From Adiantum capillus-veneris (taxonomy: Eukaryota > Streptophyta > Polypodiopsida > Polypodiales > Pteridaceae): a DNA stretch of 64,000 nucleotides. The stretch spans positions 107,015,054-107,079,053 of the forward strand of contig CM043949.1 of assembly GCA_014529385.2 (NCBI GenBank), given 5' to 3'. The translations under genes and the position numbers were made by a program. A model generated the notes under the pieces. The model worked only from the letters and a program-made list of their open reading frames with translations, made no database searches and was not told the origin of the DNA. Shown here one piece after another: positions 1-10,696 of this stretch (its first letter is position 1; each line of letters starts with the position of its first letter).

Positions 1-321
1 CTCAACCATACACACACACAAACACTCGTGTGAGCACACGATGGAGAAGAAGGTAGAGGTAGAGCAAGAGCACTTCTTTAGCATGCACCTCAAGAATGAG
101 GATTTTAGGTCAAAATGGACCTTTTATATGAATCTGGACCATTCACATATTGGCACCCAAGTGTGGCGGGTCATAGCAAAAATAATGTAAAAAAGAGATA
201 AGTGGTGTGCCTCTCATCGATGATCACCTACGCATCTATAGGATTCACAAGCACGGTCCATGACTCAAATAAAGTGATAAGGTGTCCATCAAAGTGATAG
301 GGTGTCCGTAAGTGGTTAACA
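1..321 (-). repeat. Truncated, diverged LTR of the E1 family
   Basis: This stretch aligns by eye with the right-hand part of the E1 LTRs. It has a short CA tract, the GTGAGCACAC segment, the TTTTATATGA segment (TATA box on the minus strand), the CCTCTCATCG segment and the terminal GGTTAACA. It ends at 321 in CA, as the E1 LTRs do, and E0 gag-like sequence follows directly. It is far more diverged than the two E1 LTRs are from each other, so it is an older insertion or solo LTR. Its other end lies outside the window, so no target duplication can be checked. Confidence 0.75.
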
Positions 322-369
322 GACACAAAGAGCAAGAATTGGATCATCATAGATCCACGCTTGGGGGAA

Positions 370-517
370 GATCCAGTGATTCAAAGATTGCTTTGCCAAT
401 GTTCAAAGGTAGTAAGAAGGATGACCCACATGTGAAATTTTCAGATCCAGTGATCTACAGATTGCTTTTCCAATCTTCAAAGGTAGTAAGAGGGATGACC
501 CATATGTGCATATCCAA
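370..517 (+). repeat. 74-bp tandem duplication in E0 gag
   Basis: Two units start with GATCCAGTGAT at 370 and 444 and run through GGTAGTAAG and GATGACCCA. They differ at several bases, so the duplication is old. The period is not a multiple of three, so the duplication breaks the gag frame. Confidence 0.85.
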
Positions 518-740
518 GCCTTTGAACAATATGCTGAATTGAAGGATATTGATGAGATTGAGTGAGGTGAATACTTCCCACAAACTTTGAAGGATGCAGT
601 CAGGAAGTTGTATAACCGCTATCCAACATGCAAGCTTCGGACCTACAACAAGTTGAAAATGGCATTCCTAGTAGAGTACAATGAGAACGCAGGGATGAAG
701 TTATCCTCTACGAGATGCATAAGATTAAGCAGGGAAAGTT

Positions 741-745
741 ATCGG
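741..745. repeat. E1 target-site duplication, left copy
   Basis: ATCGG directly precedes the TG of the left LTR. The same five bases follow the CA of the right LTR at 13871-13875. A 5-bp duplication is typical of Ty3/gypsy integration. Confidence 0.93.
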
Positions 746-1003
746 TGTGCGCGTCTGCCGCACGTGTCGGAGCTAGGGACTTGCCGAGCACCGTGTGCGA
801 GCCACGAAGGCTGCAAGCACACAACTAGCAGGCCTAGCAAGCTCACAGAGAGCAGGGGTGTGTCACTCACCTCCCTGCGCTTGTCGCCGTGAAGGATTCC
901 TCGCCGCCGCGAAGAAGAGGGAGCCGCCGTCGTACTACGCTCAACGCAGGTGCCGTCACAATGCTCGATCACACACACACACTCTCTCCCTCTCTCCCTC
1001 AAG

Positions 1004-1045
<42 letters not shown>

Positions 1046-1342
1046 TGAGCACACAATGGAGATGGGGATGGAGATAGGGCAAGAGCACTTCTTCTATTGC
1101 ACACTGAGAGAATAGGTCAATTTTAGGTTTAGGTGACTTTTATATGAGCTCGTCCCATTCACATTTGGGCGCCCATGCTTAGCCAACTAACCCTTGCATG
1201 TTCCAGTTAGAGTGCGCCTCTCATCGGCGATCACTCTACCCTTTTCCTATTGGACCGACAAGCCCGGTGCCTGACTCTACTAAATAAATAATATGTCGTC
1301 CGTCGTAGGCGATAGGGTGTCCGTGAGCCACGAGGGTTAACA
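746..1342 (-). repeat. E1 3' LTR
   Basis: Direct repeat of 13246-13870. It starts TGTGCGCG and ends GGTTAACA, with TG/CA termini. It contains a (CA)n tract at about 1011-1042 that is shorter than in the other LTR. On the minus strand it follows the polypurine tract, so it is the 3' LTR. Confidence 0.93.
1137..1144 (-). promoter_or_regulatory. TATA box in E1 3' LTR
   Basis: The minus strand reads TATAAAAG, a good TATA box. The matching copy in the 5' LTR is at 13665-13672. Its placement inside the LTR fits a U3 promoter driving the minus-strand transcript. Confidence 0.6.
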
Positions 1343-1344
1343 TG

Positions 1345-1354
1345 CCCCCCTTCC
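1345..1354 (-). other. E1 polypurine tract
   Basis: The minus strand reads GGAAGGGGGG, then CA, then the TG start of the 3' LTR. This is the expected position and composition for the plus-strand DNA primer. Confidence 0.8.
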
Positions 1355-2565
1355 TGATGTAGATTCCGTCCTCGGAAGCTATTGAGTTGAAGCTTGTTAT
1401 GTCCATGTTGTAGAGCATCTGGATTTGAATCTGCAAGGCAAAGTCACTGTTTCAGCACAAGCGGAATTATATGGCCATAAATCATGAGGGGAATGTAAAG
1501 TACATGTGGAAATGAGTAAATGCAAGATTTATGAAATGTTAGACTGCCATTAAGGACAAATAAATCGCACTTTGAGTAAATTAATTAATCAAGAGTTTTG
1601 GGCTTATGGGTGAGTCTATCAATTAGTTAGCTATGACTAAGGTTAAAACAACTACTCTAGTACTAGCTAAGCTAAGAAGATTATGTAAATGCAAGATTCC
1701 CTAATTGTGCTTTTCAGCTTTGATTAGCCAACTAGCTCTCACAACTGCAAACAAAAGCTTGAAATGTTAATTGTAAGCTCGATGGAAGTCTTTTAAATGT
1801 CATTCATTTTTTATTTTATTTTTTTTCTTTTTTACTTTGGTTCACAATCATTTGACGTGTGTGCTTATTTTGTATGTCCGGAGCTTTTTGCTTCTCAAAG
1901 AAAAGCGCCCACACTGGGAACCTCTAGGGCTCTAGTACCATAGACAATACATGTGAGTGAAGTACCAAATCAAGCCAGGATTTCTCTTCCAGCATTAGAT
2001 TTTTCATTTGTGGCACTTATGTTTTTTGCTTCCATTTCCTTTGTATTCTCACTAGTGTTTTTGTTGTTTAAGTGAGCAAGCTTCTCTATGCCTTAAACAT
2101 TCCTAAGGTCTCAAATACTCAGATAATTTTATCAGCTAGGCCTAGTGGTCAAGTAAATGAGTTAACCTAAAGTCACGGTCTCCTAATCTCAAGGCTCATC
2201 CATAAGATTAAACTCTAGTTCCATCAACTTAAGCAAAGACAAATTTATACATCTATAATGACAGATAACAAACATAACTATTGTACTCAAACAAACCATG
2301 AAAAATCATTATTAGCAATTATACATATCCACCAACATGAATCATGGAAAGTAGTACACCTGGAGGTATGGAGTTGCTCATTTCGTCGAAGCAGATGTCC
2401 TCAGCCATGTGGATGGAAATCCATATAAGTCCTACCTAACACATCCAAAAAACAAGCACTATACCTCTAGGAGGCATGTCAGTGTGAAAAAATTAAAACT
2501 CCTAGAAAACAAACTCAAAACACAATCCAGACCCCTAACCTACCTATCTGCCATCCCTTTTAGAA
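1355..2565. other. E1 3' non-coding region
   Basis: This AT-rich stretch lies between the polypurine tract and the accessory ORF. No convincing coding frame, known motif or hairpin was recognised. Long 3' untranslated regions are common in large Tat/Athila-type elements. Confidence 0.5.
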
Positions 2566-2990
2566 TCAAGGAAAGAGGATATTATATAAACCGGGTGGCC
2601 ACCCTAAGGCTAGGCCCCTATCCTCATCATCTAGATAAACGAAATCATTTTCCGTGAGGCCATAGTCTTCCTCGGTCTCTATTATTTCTTCTTCATCGTC
2701 CTCTTGCGCAAGTGTGTTAATCAAGAACCTTGCGATGCGTGGATACTCATCTTGTACAAAAGAATAAGCATGTGCCACCGGAGAAACATTCGCTATACTG
2801 GGTAGGGATCACTAGTTATCCCTAGACGTATCAGCCATTCTAACTCCTCAAAATTTCGCTCACGCGCAAGTCTCTCTACCAAATCCCATTCGCAAGAAAG
2901 TACAGGGTAGCATATGTGAAACACTTGAGAGAAAGAAAAAGGGTACCTTTCATAAAAAATAGAAGCGCATGCCTCTGGTGAACTAGCCAT
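2566..2990 (-). pseudogene. E1 small accessory ORF, two frames
   Basis: An ATG at 2990 opens a 65-codon frame (start MASSPEACASIF, with a LARERNFEELEWLIRLG segment) ending at 2793. A second frame from 2778 is very acidic (QEDDEEEIIETEEDYG) and ends in LGWPPGLYNILFP. The two may be one ORF of about 145 codons split by a single indel near 2790. It lies between pol and the 3' LTR, where E2 carries its own, much larger extra ORFs; no similarity to those was seen. I do not recognise the product. It could be chance coding. Confidence 0.4.
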
Positions 2991-3274
2991 CTCTGAGAAT
3001 ACAGATAGATTTGGTTAGGTCTTTAAAACATGAGTTGTTTTTGTGTGCTGCTTGATGTGACATGGTGAATTTAGACTTATGTGTAGGATTTGATAGGGTG
3101 CTCTCTCGTTGCTAGTCGCTCTTGCTCTTTTACTCTTTTTAAAAAAAATATTTTTTTTGTTTGTTTGCTAGAACTAGTATAAGGCTTTATATATACATTC
3201 CCTAGGATTGGAGATTGAGAGGTCATGGAGGAAGGTTGAGAGGGAAGCAAGTGAATGATGGATGTCAGCAAACA

Positions 3275-3288
3275 CTCCCCCCTTCCTT
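3275..3288 (-). other. Internal polypurine-like tract followed by TG
   Basis: The minus strand reads AAGGAAGGGGGGAG, then TGTTTGCTGAC. It sits just after the end of the pol frame and about 1.9 kb before the true polypurine tract. E2 has a comparable internal purine tract after pol (37505-37518). A role as a second plus-strand primer site is inferred. Confidence 0.4.
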
Positions 3289-3355
3289 GGGTAGATCATA
3301 CCTTTTGGAATGATGTCGTCACCTTTTGAAACCAATTGTTCCAAGTTGTTATGGG

Positions 3356-4130
3356 TCAAGGCTTTAACCAATAGTTTTTGATCGCCCTATGTGTTTCATC
3401 TAGTTGCAAGGGTGGTAAGGTACTCTTCCATGATTTTATTTGCAACATTGTTGTAGGTCGTGAACCTACAACGGGAGGTGCAAACTCTTTCTTGCTTGTA
3501 TGGATATGTACAATGGTAGGTGGAGGTTGTGTCGAAGCTTCTATCTGCGTATAGGAACTACATGAAGAGCAAGAAGCTTCATTTGATTTCCCTGTTCCTG
3601 AGCTAGGTGGAACAAATCGTTCTTTCTTTGGTACCCAAACTAGCTCTAGAGCGGGTGTGTAACATTCCGTGATTTTTTCCTTTCCACGATTTTCAATTTG
3701 TTTTGGAGCCACAGGATTGGGTTTACATGGGCCAGGTGACAGGTAAGAGTACAATTTACGTTTGGGCACCCAGATTTGATCATTTCCTTCATAGTATCCT
3801 TGGCCTTCCAATAGTCGTTTAGGAATCCAACGCAATGTTTCTTTACATTTCTTGGAGTGAGTGAGACGTTTCTTACGAGGCTTCCGTTTTTTAGCATCAG
3901 CCATGGTCACTACAGAAGCTTTAGGGACCCACTTGTATGTTTTCTTTGTTATATTAGGATGGTTCTTGTGTGTCTCAAGCTTTCTTTCAACTACATCTGT
4001 TGAAGCTCTAGAGAGTTGGGCTATGGGGATGTATGGTTCAACCTCCTGGACATGCAATGTCTTGGGTTTTATTTCCTTAGGCAATATCTCAGGGACTATG
4101 GCTTGAGTAGGGATAAGAGTTGGTTTTTGC
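3356..4130 (-). other. E1 pol C-terminal tail with W-x-P-K repeats
   Basis: This stretch continues the frame of the second retropepsin-like domain to a stop at 3356. It is basic and low in complexity and carries at least four short repeats: YKWVPK, LRWIPK, QIWVPK and LVWVPK. E2 has the same type of tail. Similar W-x-P-K strings occur in some plant retroelement polyproteins; the function is unknown to me. Binding of nucleic acid or a host protein is only a guess. Confidence 0.6.
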
Positions 4131-4570
4131 GCTGTGACACCCCCAGTCCCCAAATCAATAGTGCATCTGCTGGCTATCATCCACGTGCGTCCTAGGTTTA
4201 TATTACCCTCCATAGTTCCAGTAGGCATGACCAAAAAGCCTTGAGCTACAACCCCGTTGTCATAACTGGTAGAAGTGTGCTAGATTCCAGTAGGCATGAC
4301 CAAAAAGCCTTGAGCTACAACCCCATTGTCATAACTGATAGAAGTGTGCTAGATTCCAAAAACCGTAGTTTTTTTCTTGTTGACACCCTTGACTTGGATA
4401 ATACTCTCAAATAGAGGTGGCTTCCCTAACTGACACCACACCCCATATGATAGCAGATTATATTTAGCACTCGTGTCCAATAAGGCGTTATATAGCACTT
4501 TTCCATAGGCACTATTTAACTCAATAGGGTATCGTAGAGGCGTGTCAGAGTCCAACCAATCATCCTCTGT
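4131..4570 (-). pseudogene. E1 second retropepsin-like domain, after integrase
   Basis: The frame follows integrase directly after a TAA at 4571. A core NALLDTSAKYNLLS (about 4464-4490) resembles the retropepsin active-site loop, and NLGRTWM...CTIDLG (about 4145-4205) resembles the later LGRPW...IDL segment. The usual D-[ST]-G-A is D-T-S-A here, so Gly is replaced and activity is doubtful. TAG codons and a 69-bp in-frame tandem duplication (4216-4353) interrupt it. E2 has the same domain in the same place with an intact DSGA. This is separate from the normal protease upstream of RT (8208-8639). Confidence 0.65.
4216..4353 (-). repeat. 69-bp in-frame tandem duplication
   Basis: Two units start TTCCAGTAGGC at 4216 and 4285, and a short third start follows at 4354. 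Only a few bases differ, so the duplication is recent relative to E1. The period is 23 codons, and each unit carries a TAG in the pol frame. Confidence 0.9.
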
Positions 4571-6262
4571 TTAAACGTGGAATGCATGTGTAACTCCAAG
4601 GTTAGCCTCTCGTTGGCGTCTTATGCGTTGTTGGCGCTCTTTCGCCTCAGCTTGAGCTTGTATCTTTTTCAATTCTGTTTGAGCCTTGGCTATCTTTTTC
4701 GTATGGATGGTACTTAGCTCCTCTTGGCTTAAAGGATCATAGTATCTTTTAAATTTGCTCCCATTGAGGAATCCAATGGTTTCAACTCCATCAAGAGTCT
4801 CCACACGAATGGTTCCTTGTGGGGTGATCTCACATACTCTATATGGTCCTTTTCCCGCATATGTCAACTTTTTCTTTTTGTTACGCACTCCATACATAAG
4901 GACTTTATCACCAACATTGATATCTTTGTTCTTTAGCTGATGGTCAAACCATTTCTTCCTCCTATCTTTCTCCACAAGTGCATTTTGCACAGCTAATTGC
5001 CACTCTTCATCTAGCCTTTCAAGGATATATAATTGCTCAACTAAAGGGTTACCATCCCAAGCTTCTTGAGAAGCTACTCGAAGACTAGGAACGACAAACT
5101 CCCATGGCATAACCGCTTATTGGCCATACACCATCTTAAACGGTGTGCAATTAATGGCAACTATGTACGCAGTACGATAAGCCCATAAAGCTGAAGTTAA
5201 CTTTAAATACCAATCTGTGCGATGAGCTTCCACCGTTTTGGTCAAGATAGAGATTAAGGTTTTATTGGTGCTCTCAGCTTGGCCATTTGCTTGCGGATAA
5301 TAAGGTGTGGACTTATGGTGAGCTATCATGAAGTTAGTAGTGAGTTCTTTGATTACTCCATTTATAAAATGAGTACCATTGTCACTCACAATGTCAAAGG
5401 GACAACCAAATCTTGTAATAATGTTCTCAAAGAGAAACTTGGCAGTTGACCTCGCATCAGCCTTTCGTGTCGCCCTGGCTTCCGCCCACTTTGTTACATA
5501 GTCAGTGGAAACGATAATATATCGAGATTGAGTGCTACGAGCTGCCGGACTAATTGGGCCTACAAAGTCCAAACCCCATTTTTCAAATGGTTGAGTCACT
5601 TTAACAGGATGTAAGGGCATCCTATCCTTTCGTTGAGTGATCTTGTAACGTTGGCATTCATCACATCCTTTTGCAAAAAGTGATGCATCCTTAAATAAGG
5701 TTGGCCACCAATAGCCTGATTGCAACACCTTCCTAGCTATTAGTCCCCCAGAGAAATGTCCTCCGGCTATACCCATGTGGGCTTCTTGCAGTATGTACAA
5801 ATACTCATCCTCACGGGCACAACGTCTCAGAAGATCGTCCTTCCCTAGCCTGTAGAGAGTTCCTGCAATGAGAGAGTAAGGTTCAGATTCTTTTAACAGT
5901 TTTCGAGCTATGTCCTTACGAAGCTCTTTGGGTGGAAAACCATTAATTAGAAAGTTCACAATCTTCTCACTCCATTCAGGTATGGTTTCGACTAGGAATA
6001 GAGAAGTATCGGGTAATTCATCATCGACTCCAGTAGGGGCTTCACCATTGGGTATGCGAGACAAATGATCCGCCATGACATGTCTTTTACCAGGTCTCAC
6101 CACAATGGTAAAATCAAACTCAAGGAGAATTAGCAACCATTGTGTAATTCTTCCCGTGGAACAAGGTTTATTTACGAGATACAACAAGGCTTGATGATCA
6201 ACATAGAAAACAAACTTGTTGGCCAGAAGGTAGTAGCGAAATTTATTCACTGTATAAATCAT
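4571..6262 (-). pseudogene. E1 integrase (with end of RNase H)
   Basis: The frame starts in RNase H (VDHQALLYLVNKP) and continues through the linker (IPEWSEKIVNFL) to an H2C2 zinc finger (AHMGIAGGH ... CDEC). The catalytic core follows, with GLDFVGP, VSDNGTHF and GQAESTNK, which supplies the D, D and E residues. After a TAA at 5117 the same frame gives the C-terminal GPYRVCEI...VETLDGVE region (GPY/F-like), then a basic RRKKW/RQRIRRQRE segment. No chromodomain is present. Apart from stop codons no frameshift is evident. Confidence 0.9.
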
Positions 6263-6739
6263 ACCTAAACCTTCTCACTCTGTAGTGGTGTAGTTTCTCT
6301 CGACATCATTCAATTGACGACTTGCAAAGCTGATGGGGTAGTCCAATTTATGTTCTCCTGGTTGAGATAGAACACACCCAATAGCAAAGTTTGATGCATC
6401 AATATGCACATGGAAAATTACATTCCAATCGGGCACTCGTAGAATAGGAGCGCTAGTTAAGGTCTTTTTCAATGACTCATAAGCATAGTCACACTCCGCA
6501 GTCCAGTGGAACTCAATAAGAAGCTCGTACAAAGGACGAGCTATCTCGGCGAAGTTTAAAATAAACCGTCAGTAATAACCAACATGGCCCATGAATCTTT
6601 GAACTCCCTTATAGTTTGTAGGTGGTGGCAATTCAGCAATGGCTTTAATTTTGCTCTCATCTGTGGAAATCCCATTTTTGGACACTATATGCCCTAAAAT
6701 GACTCCATGTTTAACCCAAAAATTGGCATTTGAAAGGAC
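6263..6739 (-). pseudogene. E1 RT thumb / RNase H, N-terminal half
   Basis: The frame includes the connection segment (LGHIVSKNGIS, FMGHVGYY), then RNase H with HVHIDASNFAIG (first catalytic Asp), ASRQLNDVERNYTTTE and the join to GLGMIYTVNKF. Two TGA codons (6569-6571 and 6275-6277) occupy positions that are Arg in E2, as expected for CGA-to-TGA changes. The tail of RNase H is in the integrase entry. Confidence 0.87.
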
Positions 6740-7435
6740 TTAAGGAGATGTGATACAATCTGCACTTCTCAAACACTTTTCGTAAGCATGATAGATGTTC
6801 TTTCCAAGAGAATAAACACAAAGGTCATCTAAGAAAGCTTCGCAAAACTCCCTCAAATATTCTCTAAAAGCAATGTTTATTAATCTTTGAAAGGTAGCAG
6901 GGGCATTGGTTAAGCCAAAGGCCATAACACGGAATGCAAACACTCCAAATTCGGTTATAAAGGCTGTTTTAGCTTGGTCCTCTAGCGCAATTGTGATTTG
7001 ATTGTAGCCAGAGTACCCATCTAAAAAGCTATAAGCTTCCTTTCCTGCAACTCTTTCAAGCACATGTTCCGAATATGGCAAGGGATAATGGTCCCTCCTA
7101 GTGGCGGCATTGACCTTCTTGAGATCTACGCACACTCTGAGTTTCCCATTCTTTTTTGGCACAATCACTATTGGAGACACCCATTCTGAGTGCTCAATAG
7201 GGTATATGAATCCGCATTCCACAAGCTTTTCAATCTCTTCTTGAACGATCTTTGCATATTTAGGATTCATTGGGTAGGGTCGTTGCTGAACTGGTTTGGC
7301 CATGCTATTCATGGGGATTGTGTGCTGCACCACGGAAGGTGGAATACCTTTCATATCATGATATGTCCAAGCAAATATATCCGTGAATTCCTTGAGAAGT
7401 TCTTTAAGTCCTTTTGTTGTTGAGCTAACTCTCGA
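6740..7435 (-). pseudogene. E1 reverse transcriptase
   Basis: The motifs run in order: SEWVSPIVIVPKKNG, LRVCVDLKKVNAAT, YSFLDGYSGYNQ, FGLTNAPATFQRL and AFLDDLCVYS. The catalytic box reads FLDD where many gypsy elements have YMDD or YLDD. The segment GIPPSVVQHTIPM just upstream is the usual entry to RT. The frame is shared with the region above (7436-8254) and with RNase H below, and ends at a TAA (6740) after the palm domain. Confidence 0.9.
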
Positions 7436-8254
7436 TCATTGTCGTCTCCTTACGGTACGGCTCAACCTTGGCTTCTTTGTAGCCTCTAGTTGTGCGATGT
7501 CAATGGGTTGTGGACTACACCACATAACGCTTTGAAGGTATTCACCCCAGTTATCTACCAACTTTCGATGAGCATCACATGCCCCTATATAATTAAGCCA
7601 TTCTGCGGTAGATTTCTTTTCATTTATTCTAGCACGCACATTTGCTCAATATCCTCGCCTCTTATATCTCTTACTCTTCTTGTTTAATTCTCGATTACGG
7701 TGGATTTCTAGTGAAGACTCACTAGATGAATCACTACTTGTGTCTTCTGCTCCCTTGGATAGATTATCATCTAGGTTACCACTGGGCCCTGAATGGTTTG
7801 TCCCCACATTTGCACTAAGATTTAACTCAGATTCTTCGTCCTCAAAGTCAATTTCAACTAATGATTCTGACCCCAAATCGTGTGGGCTATAGTCTTGTGA
7901 GGCGCTACTGGTTTCAATGCCAATCAAACTTTCATCTTGTAGATCATCAGAAGCTATATGCCTTGCTTCTAGCATGTTTAAGGGTACAAGTGGTGGTATT
8001 TCATCCCCCTCAGGTGTTACCCAGGTCGTCCCCCTATTTCCCCAAGTGTCGATGGTTGCTGCTAGGTGGACCCAATCCACATTGTCCAACTCAGTCATCC
8101 CAGGAAGTACATCCATATAAGGAGAATCTTTCCCAACATCAGTGTCCGCTTTACACGTGTAACAATACTGCAATGGGGCCGAGTGAACTATGGTGTCAGA
8201 TCTATGATCAATTATAAACGTGTTTCCTAGAGGGTGTGCTCGACCCGTCCACAA
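7436..8254 (-). pseudogene. E1 protease-RT linker, acidic/Ser-rich
   Basis: The frame holds a long acidic and Ser-rich linker (SDSSSESSLEI, DFEDEESELN) ending in basic KKSKRYKRRGY. After a TGA at 7646 it continues with basic RARINEKKS... and a second TGA at 7436. Its frame is the same as RT. The protease frame overlaps its start by about 46 bases, so a frameshift separates the two. Long linkers here are usual in Tat/Ogre-type elements. No enzyme motif is seen. Confidence 0.65.
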
Positions 8255-8639
8255 GATCCACTAGAATGATAGAATCTTGGAACTGCAAGTAGACATGGTT
8301 TTTAGACCAATCATGCACCATTTTTGCTTCCCTCATGAAAGGACGTCCTAAGATCATCTCCGATGCCATAGTGTGTTTGGAGAAATCCATAACAATAAAG
8401 GTAATCCTTATTTTATGTCCAAAGACCTTGATCTTGAGATCTTCTAGCATCCCAATAGGTTTAACAATAGACCCATTGGCCATCTTCACTACTATGGTTG
8501 TGGTCGCAAGGTGAGGTCTTCCCATAGTTTCCCAGTAATTTTTAGTCACAATGCTAACCCCAGCGCCACCATCAAGGATTCCCTTCACAATTAATCCCTT
8601 AGTAGTTTGGTATGGTCGCATTGGATTCATCACCCTCAA
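8208..8639 (-). pseudogene. E1 aspartic protease (PR1)
   Basis: The retropepsin core is KGILDGGAGVSIV (active-site loop D-G-G-A instead of the usual D-[ST]-G-A), followed by IVKPIGMLEDLKIKVFG, the TFIVMDF segment and ILGRPFMREAKMVHDW, the typical flap and C-terminal box. It lies upstream of RT as in all Ty3/gypsy elements. The upstream frame (8599-9303) overlaps by about 40 bases. Confidence 0.87.
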
Positions 8640-9303
8640 AGTATTGTCCCAACTTGTTAACAGGTATTTCTATAACAAGGTTCTCATCTAGGTTGGGTTG
8701 TGGGTTCAAGTGTTCCTCCTCTATTGGCATCTCCCCAACTCCATCCATATGTGCAAATGGTAGCCCAAACTTCAGTTCTCCATTAAGGAAGGCTCGAAGA
8801 GCTGAGACTAGCTCGTGGTCTTTATATAGTTTGGATATGATGGTGGTTCTAACTTCTGAAGACATGAAATCCATCAATTTGGCAATGTTTAACGACACCT
8901 TTTGGCCTTGAGTCCCTTGACGTGGGGAAGATGGGATCTCCATTTCTTCGATAGGATCAAGTAGTCCCTCTGTAAACATTCTTTCCATCAAGAAGTGAGT
9001 ACGCCCACTTTCCCATGACTTTAAGTCACTTTCTTCTTGGATGACACTAGGTATGTCCAAGTGTCTATGCACTTAGTGAGGTTGTTGTTGCGTAGGGAAC
9101 ATGGTGTCTGTAATCTGGATCTTCCTAGGTGTTGGTTCTAGATCCCTTTGGGTATCTTCTACCAAACTCCTTAATTGCTTGACTCGCTCAATCTCCTCTG
9201 TAGGGTTTGGGTAAGTTCCTATCTTCTTTTTGGATCCTGGCCATTGTGGCTCATGAAGATCTTCCTTGTTGGTTTCTATGTTAGTGGTCGTTTTGGTCTC
9301 CAT
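8599..9303 (-). pseudogene. E1 gag-protease spacer
   Basis: One frame is interrupted by a single TAA at 9073. It contains VKQLRSLVEDTQRDLEP, a region with FMSSEVRTTIISKLY, and NKLGQYFEGDESNATIP just before the protease. E2 has matching segments (MCQRMIETAQALLEPP and NKVGEYCEGEEGNTTLP). It is probably the C-terminal part of Gag or a spacer cleaved by the protease. No catalytic motif is seen. Confidence 0.7.
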
Positions 9304-10681
9304 GGTTTCACCTGAATCAGAATCTTCTTCATATATACGGGGTCATCACCAGTCCCTATGTTGGTCTTTGAACTGGGGTCTGACTTCGCTGCTTTTTGCG
9401 ATCTCTTTCTTCGTGGTTTCTTCTTTTTCTGAGATTGGGCAATTAATGCCGTGTCTCTTTCCTCAAGAATATAGTTTTGTTTTTGGAGCATCGATCGTGT
9501 GAGTACGTTTACTGGTACCACGAGTGTACTTGGTGATGGCTCCTTGGTAACTTCAATCAAGTTTAATGACGTGATCTTCGGTGCATTTGGATTATTTGGA
9601 CATTGGGCAATCAAATGATCTATGCCACATCGATTACACATGAGTATTGGAATTGTAGACATGCCGCTTGATTGGTTTGCATTAGTGTGACGTTCTTTTG
9701 TAGCCTAATAGGACACTCGGCTACACAATGTGGACCTCCGCACTCATAGCATTGAAGAGGTGGTCTCTTAGCAGTGTAGTTGATATTTTGGCCTCTTGCC
9801 ACAAGAGTAGCTACTTGATATACATGTTTGACTTGTTCCCAATAGTCCTCCATGTCGTATTGTGGACTTTCTTCAAGCACATCCATCCCATAGGCGATAT
9901 TAGGATCTATAACTTCCTCATAGCCTTCCAAACAAGAAATAGATGACTCACAACCCACTTGATTCACATAAGTGATTCTCGGATGTGGTGGTTGCGGTCC
10001 TAGCACTGGAGGTGGTAAGGGTGTTGTTTGAACAACATTTTGGGCCCTAGGGACCATATGTTGTGATGTTTGTTCAAGAGGTGGGGCCGGCATCAATGTA
10101 GGCACTCGAGGTGTGTTTGTCCATGCTAAGGTTGGTCTATTGGCCATCGCACGCTTAAATACTATGCAATCCTTAGCTTGATGACCATACCTCCCACATG
10201 CATTGCAGTTCCCATTGAATTTTACTCTCAAAGTAGGGCATTCACTGGTACTATGCGGTCCATAGCATACTGAGCACCATTTTTGCTCCCTTCTTGGATA
10301 CATATGAGTGTTTTGCGGAGCACGATTGTCTCTAAGACTCTCTTGAATAGCCTTGGTGAGATCTGCTAAGGTCACCTCATATATCTTTGGCTCCTTAGCA
10401 ATAGGCTTTAGGGTCATTGGCTGATGCCCTGATGCTTGCGAGCTAATAGATTTAGTCTCAACAGACACTCTTTCTCCTTGAATCACTAAATTATTCTCCA
10501 ATTGGATCGCATTGGTGGTGACTGCTTCCCAAGTGGTGATACCTCTAATGACTAGACCATTGTAGATATCCTCATGTTGTAATCCCCTAATGAATCTATC
10601 AAGCAATTGGTTATTGTTGAAGCGCTCATTTGGATTACAACGAGAATTCAAATGCTTCAAGCGACTTATAAAGTCTCTCAC
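9276..10681 (-). pseudogene. E1 gag, capsid end and zinc-knuckle region
   Basis: The capsid end (FISRLKHLNSRCNP, LLDRFIRGLQHEDIY) is followed by four zinc knuckles: CSVCYGPHSTSEC, CNACGRYGHQAKDC (classic CX2CX4HX4C), CYECGGPHCVAEC and, in the overlapping frame after 9662, CNRCGIDHLIAQC. Three of the four use CX2CX3HX4C spacing. A frameshift near 9650 separates the last knuckle. A basic KKKKPRRKRSQK segment follows. This is the RNA-binding nucleocapsid part of Gag. Confidence 0.85.
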
Positions 10682-10696
10682 CCACTCTCCTTCCTC

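Larger units (their letters stand above)
322..745 (+). pseudogene. E0 gag, N-terminal part
   Basis: Translated pieces resemble the gag capsid-like region of plant gypsy elements: a KGSKKDDPHV segment, an AFEQYAELKDIDEIE segment, then TLKDAVRKLYNRYP and TYNKLKMAFLVEYNE. A stop follows DEIE and a frameshift lies near 700. A 74-bp tandem duplication (370-517) disturbs the start. The frame resumes at 13876 after E1. No start codon can be assigned, because the fragment follows a relic LTR and may be truncated upstream. Confidence 0.65.

Noticed and set aside
312-1115. Open frames across the E1 LTR (for example 739-1104 and 795-1115), and their counterparts at 13204-13605
   Set aside because: They are translations of the LTR and its CA/CT tracts, and they appear in both LTRs on both strands.
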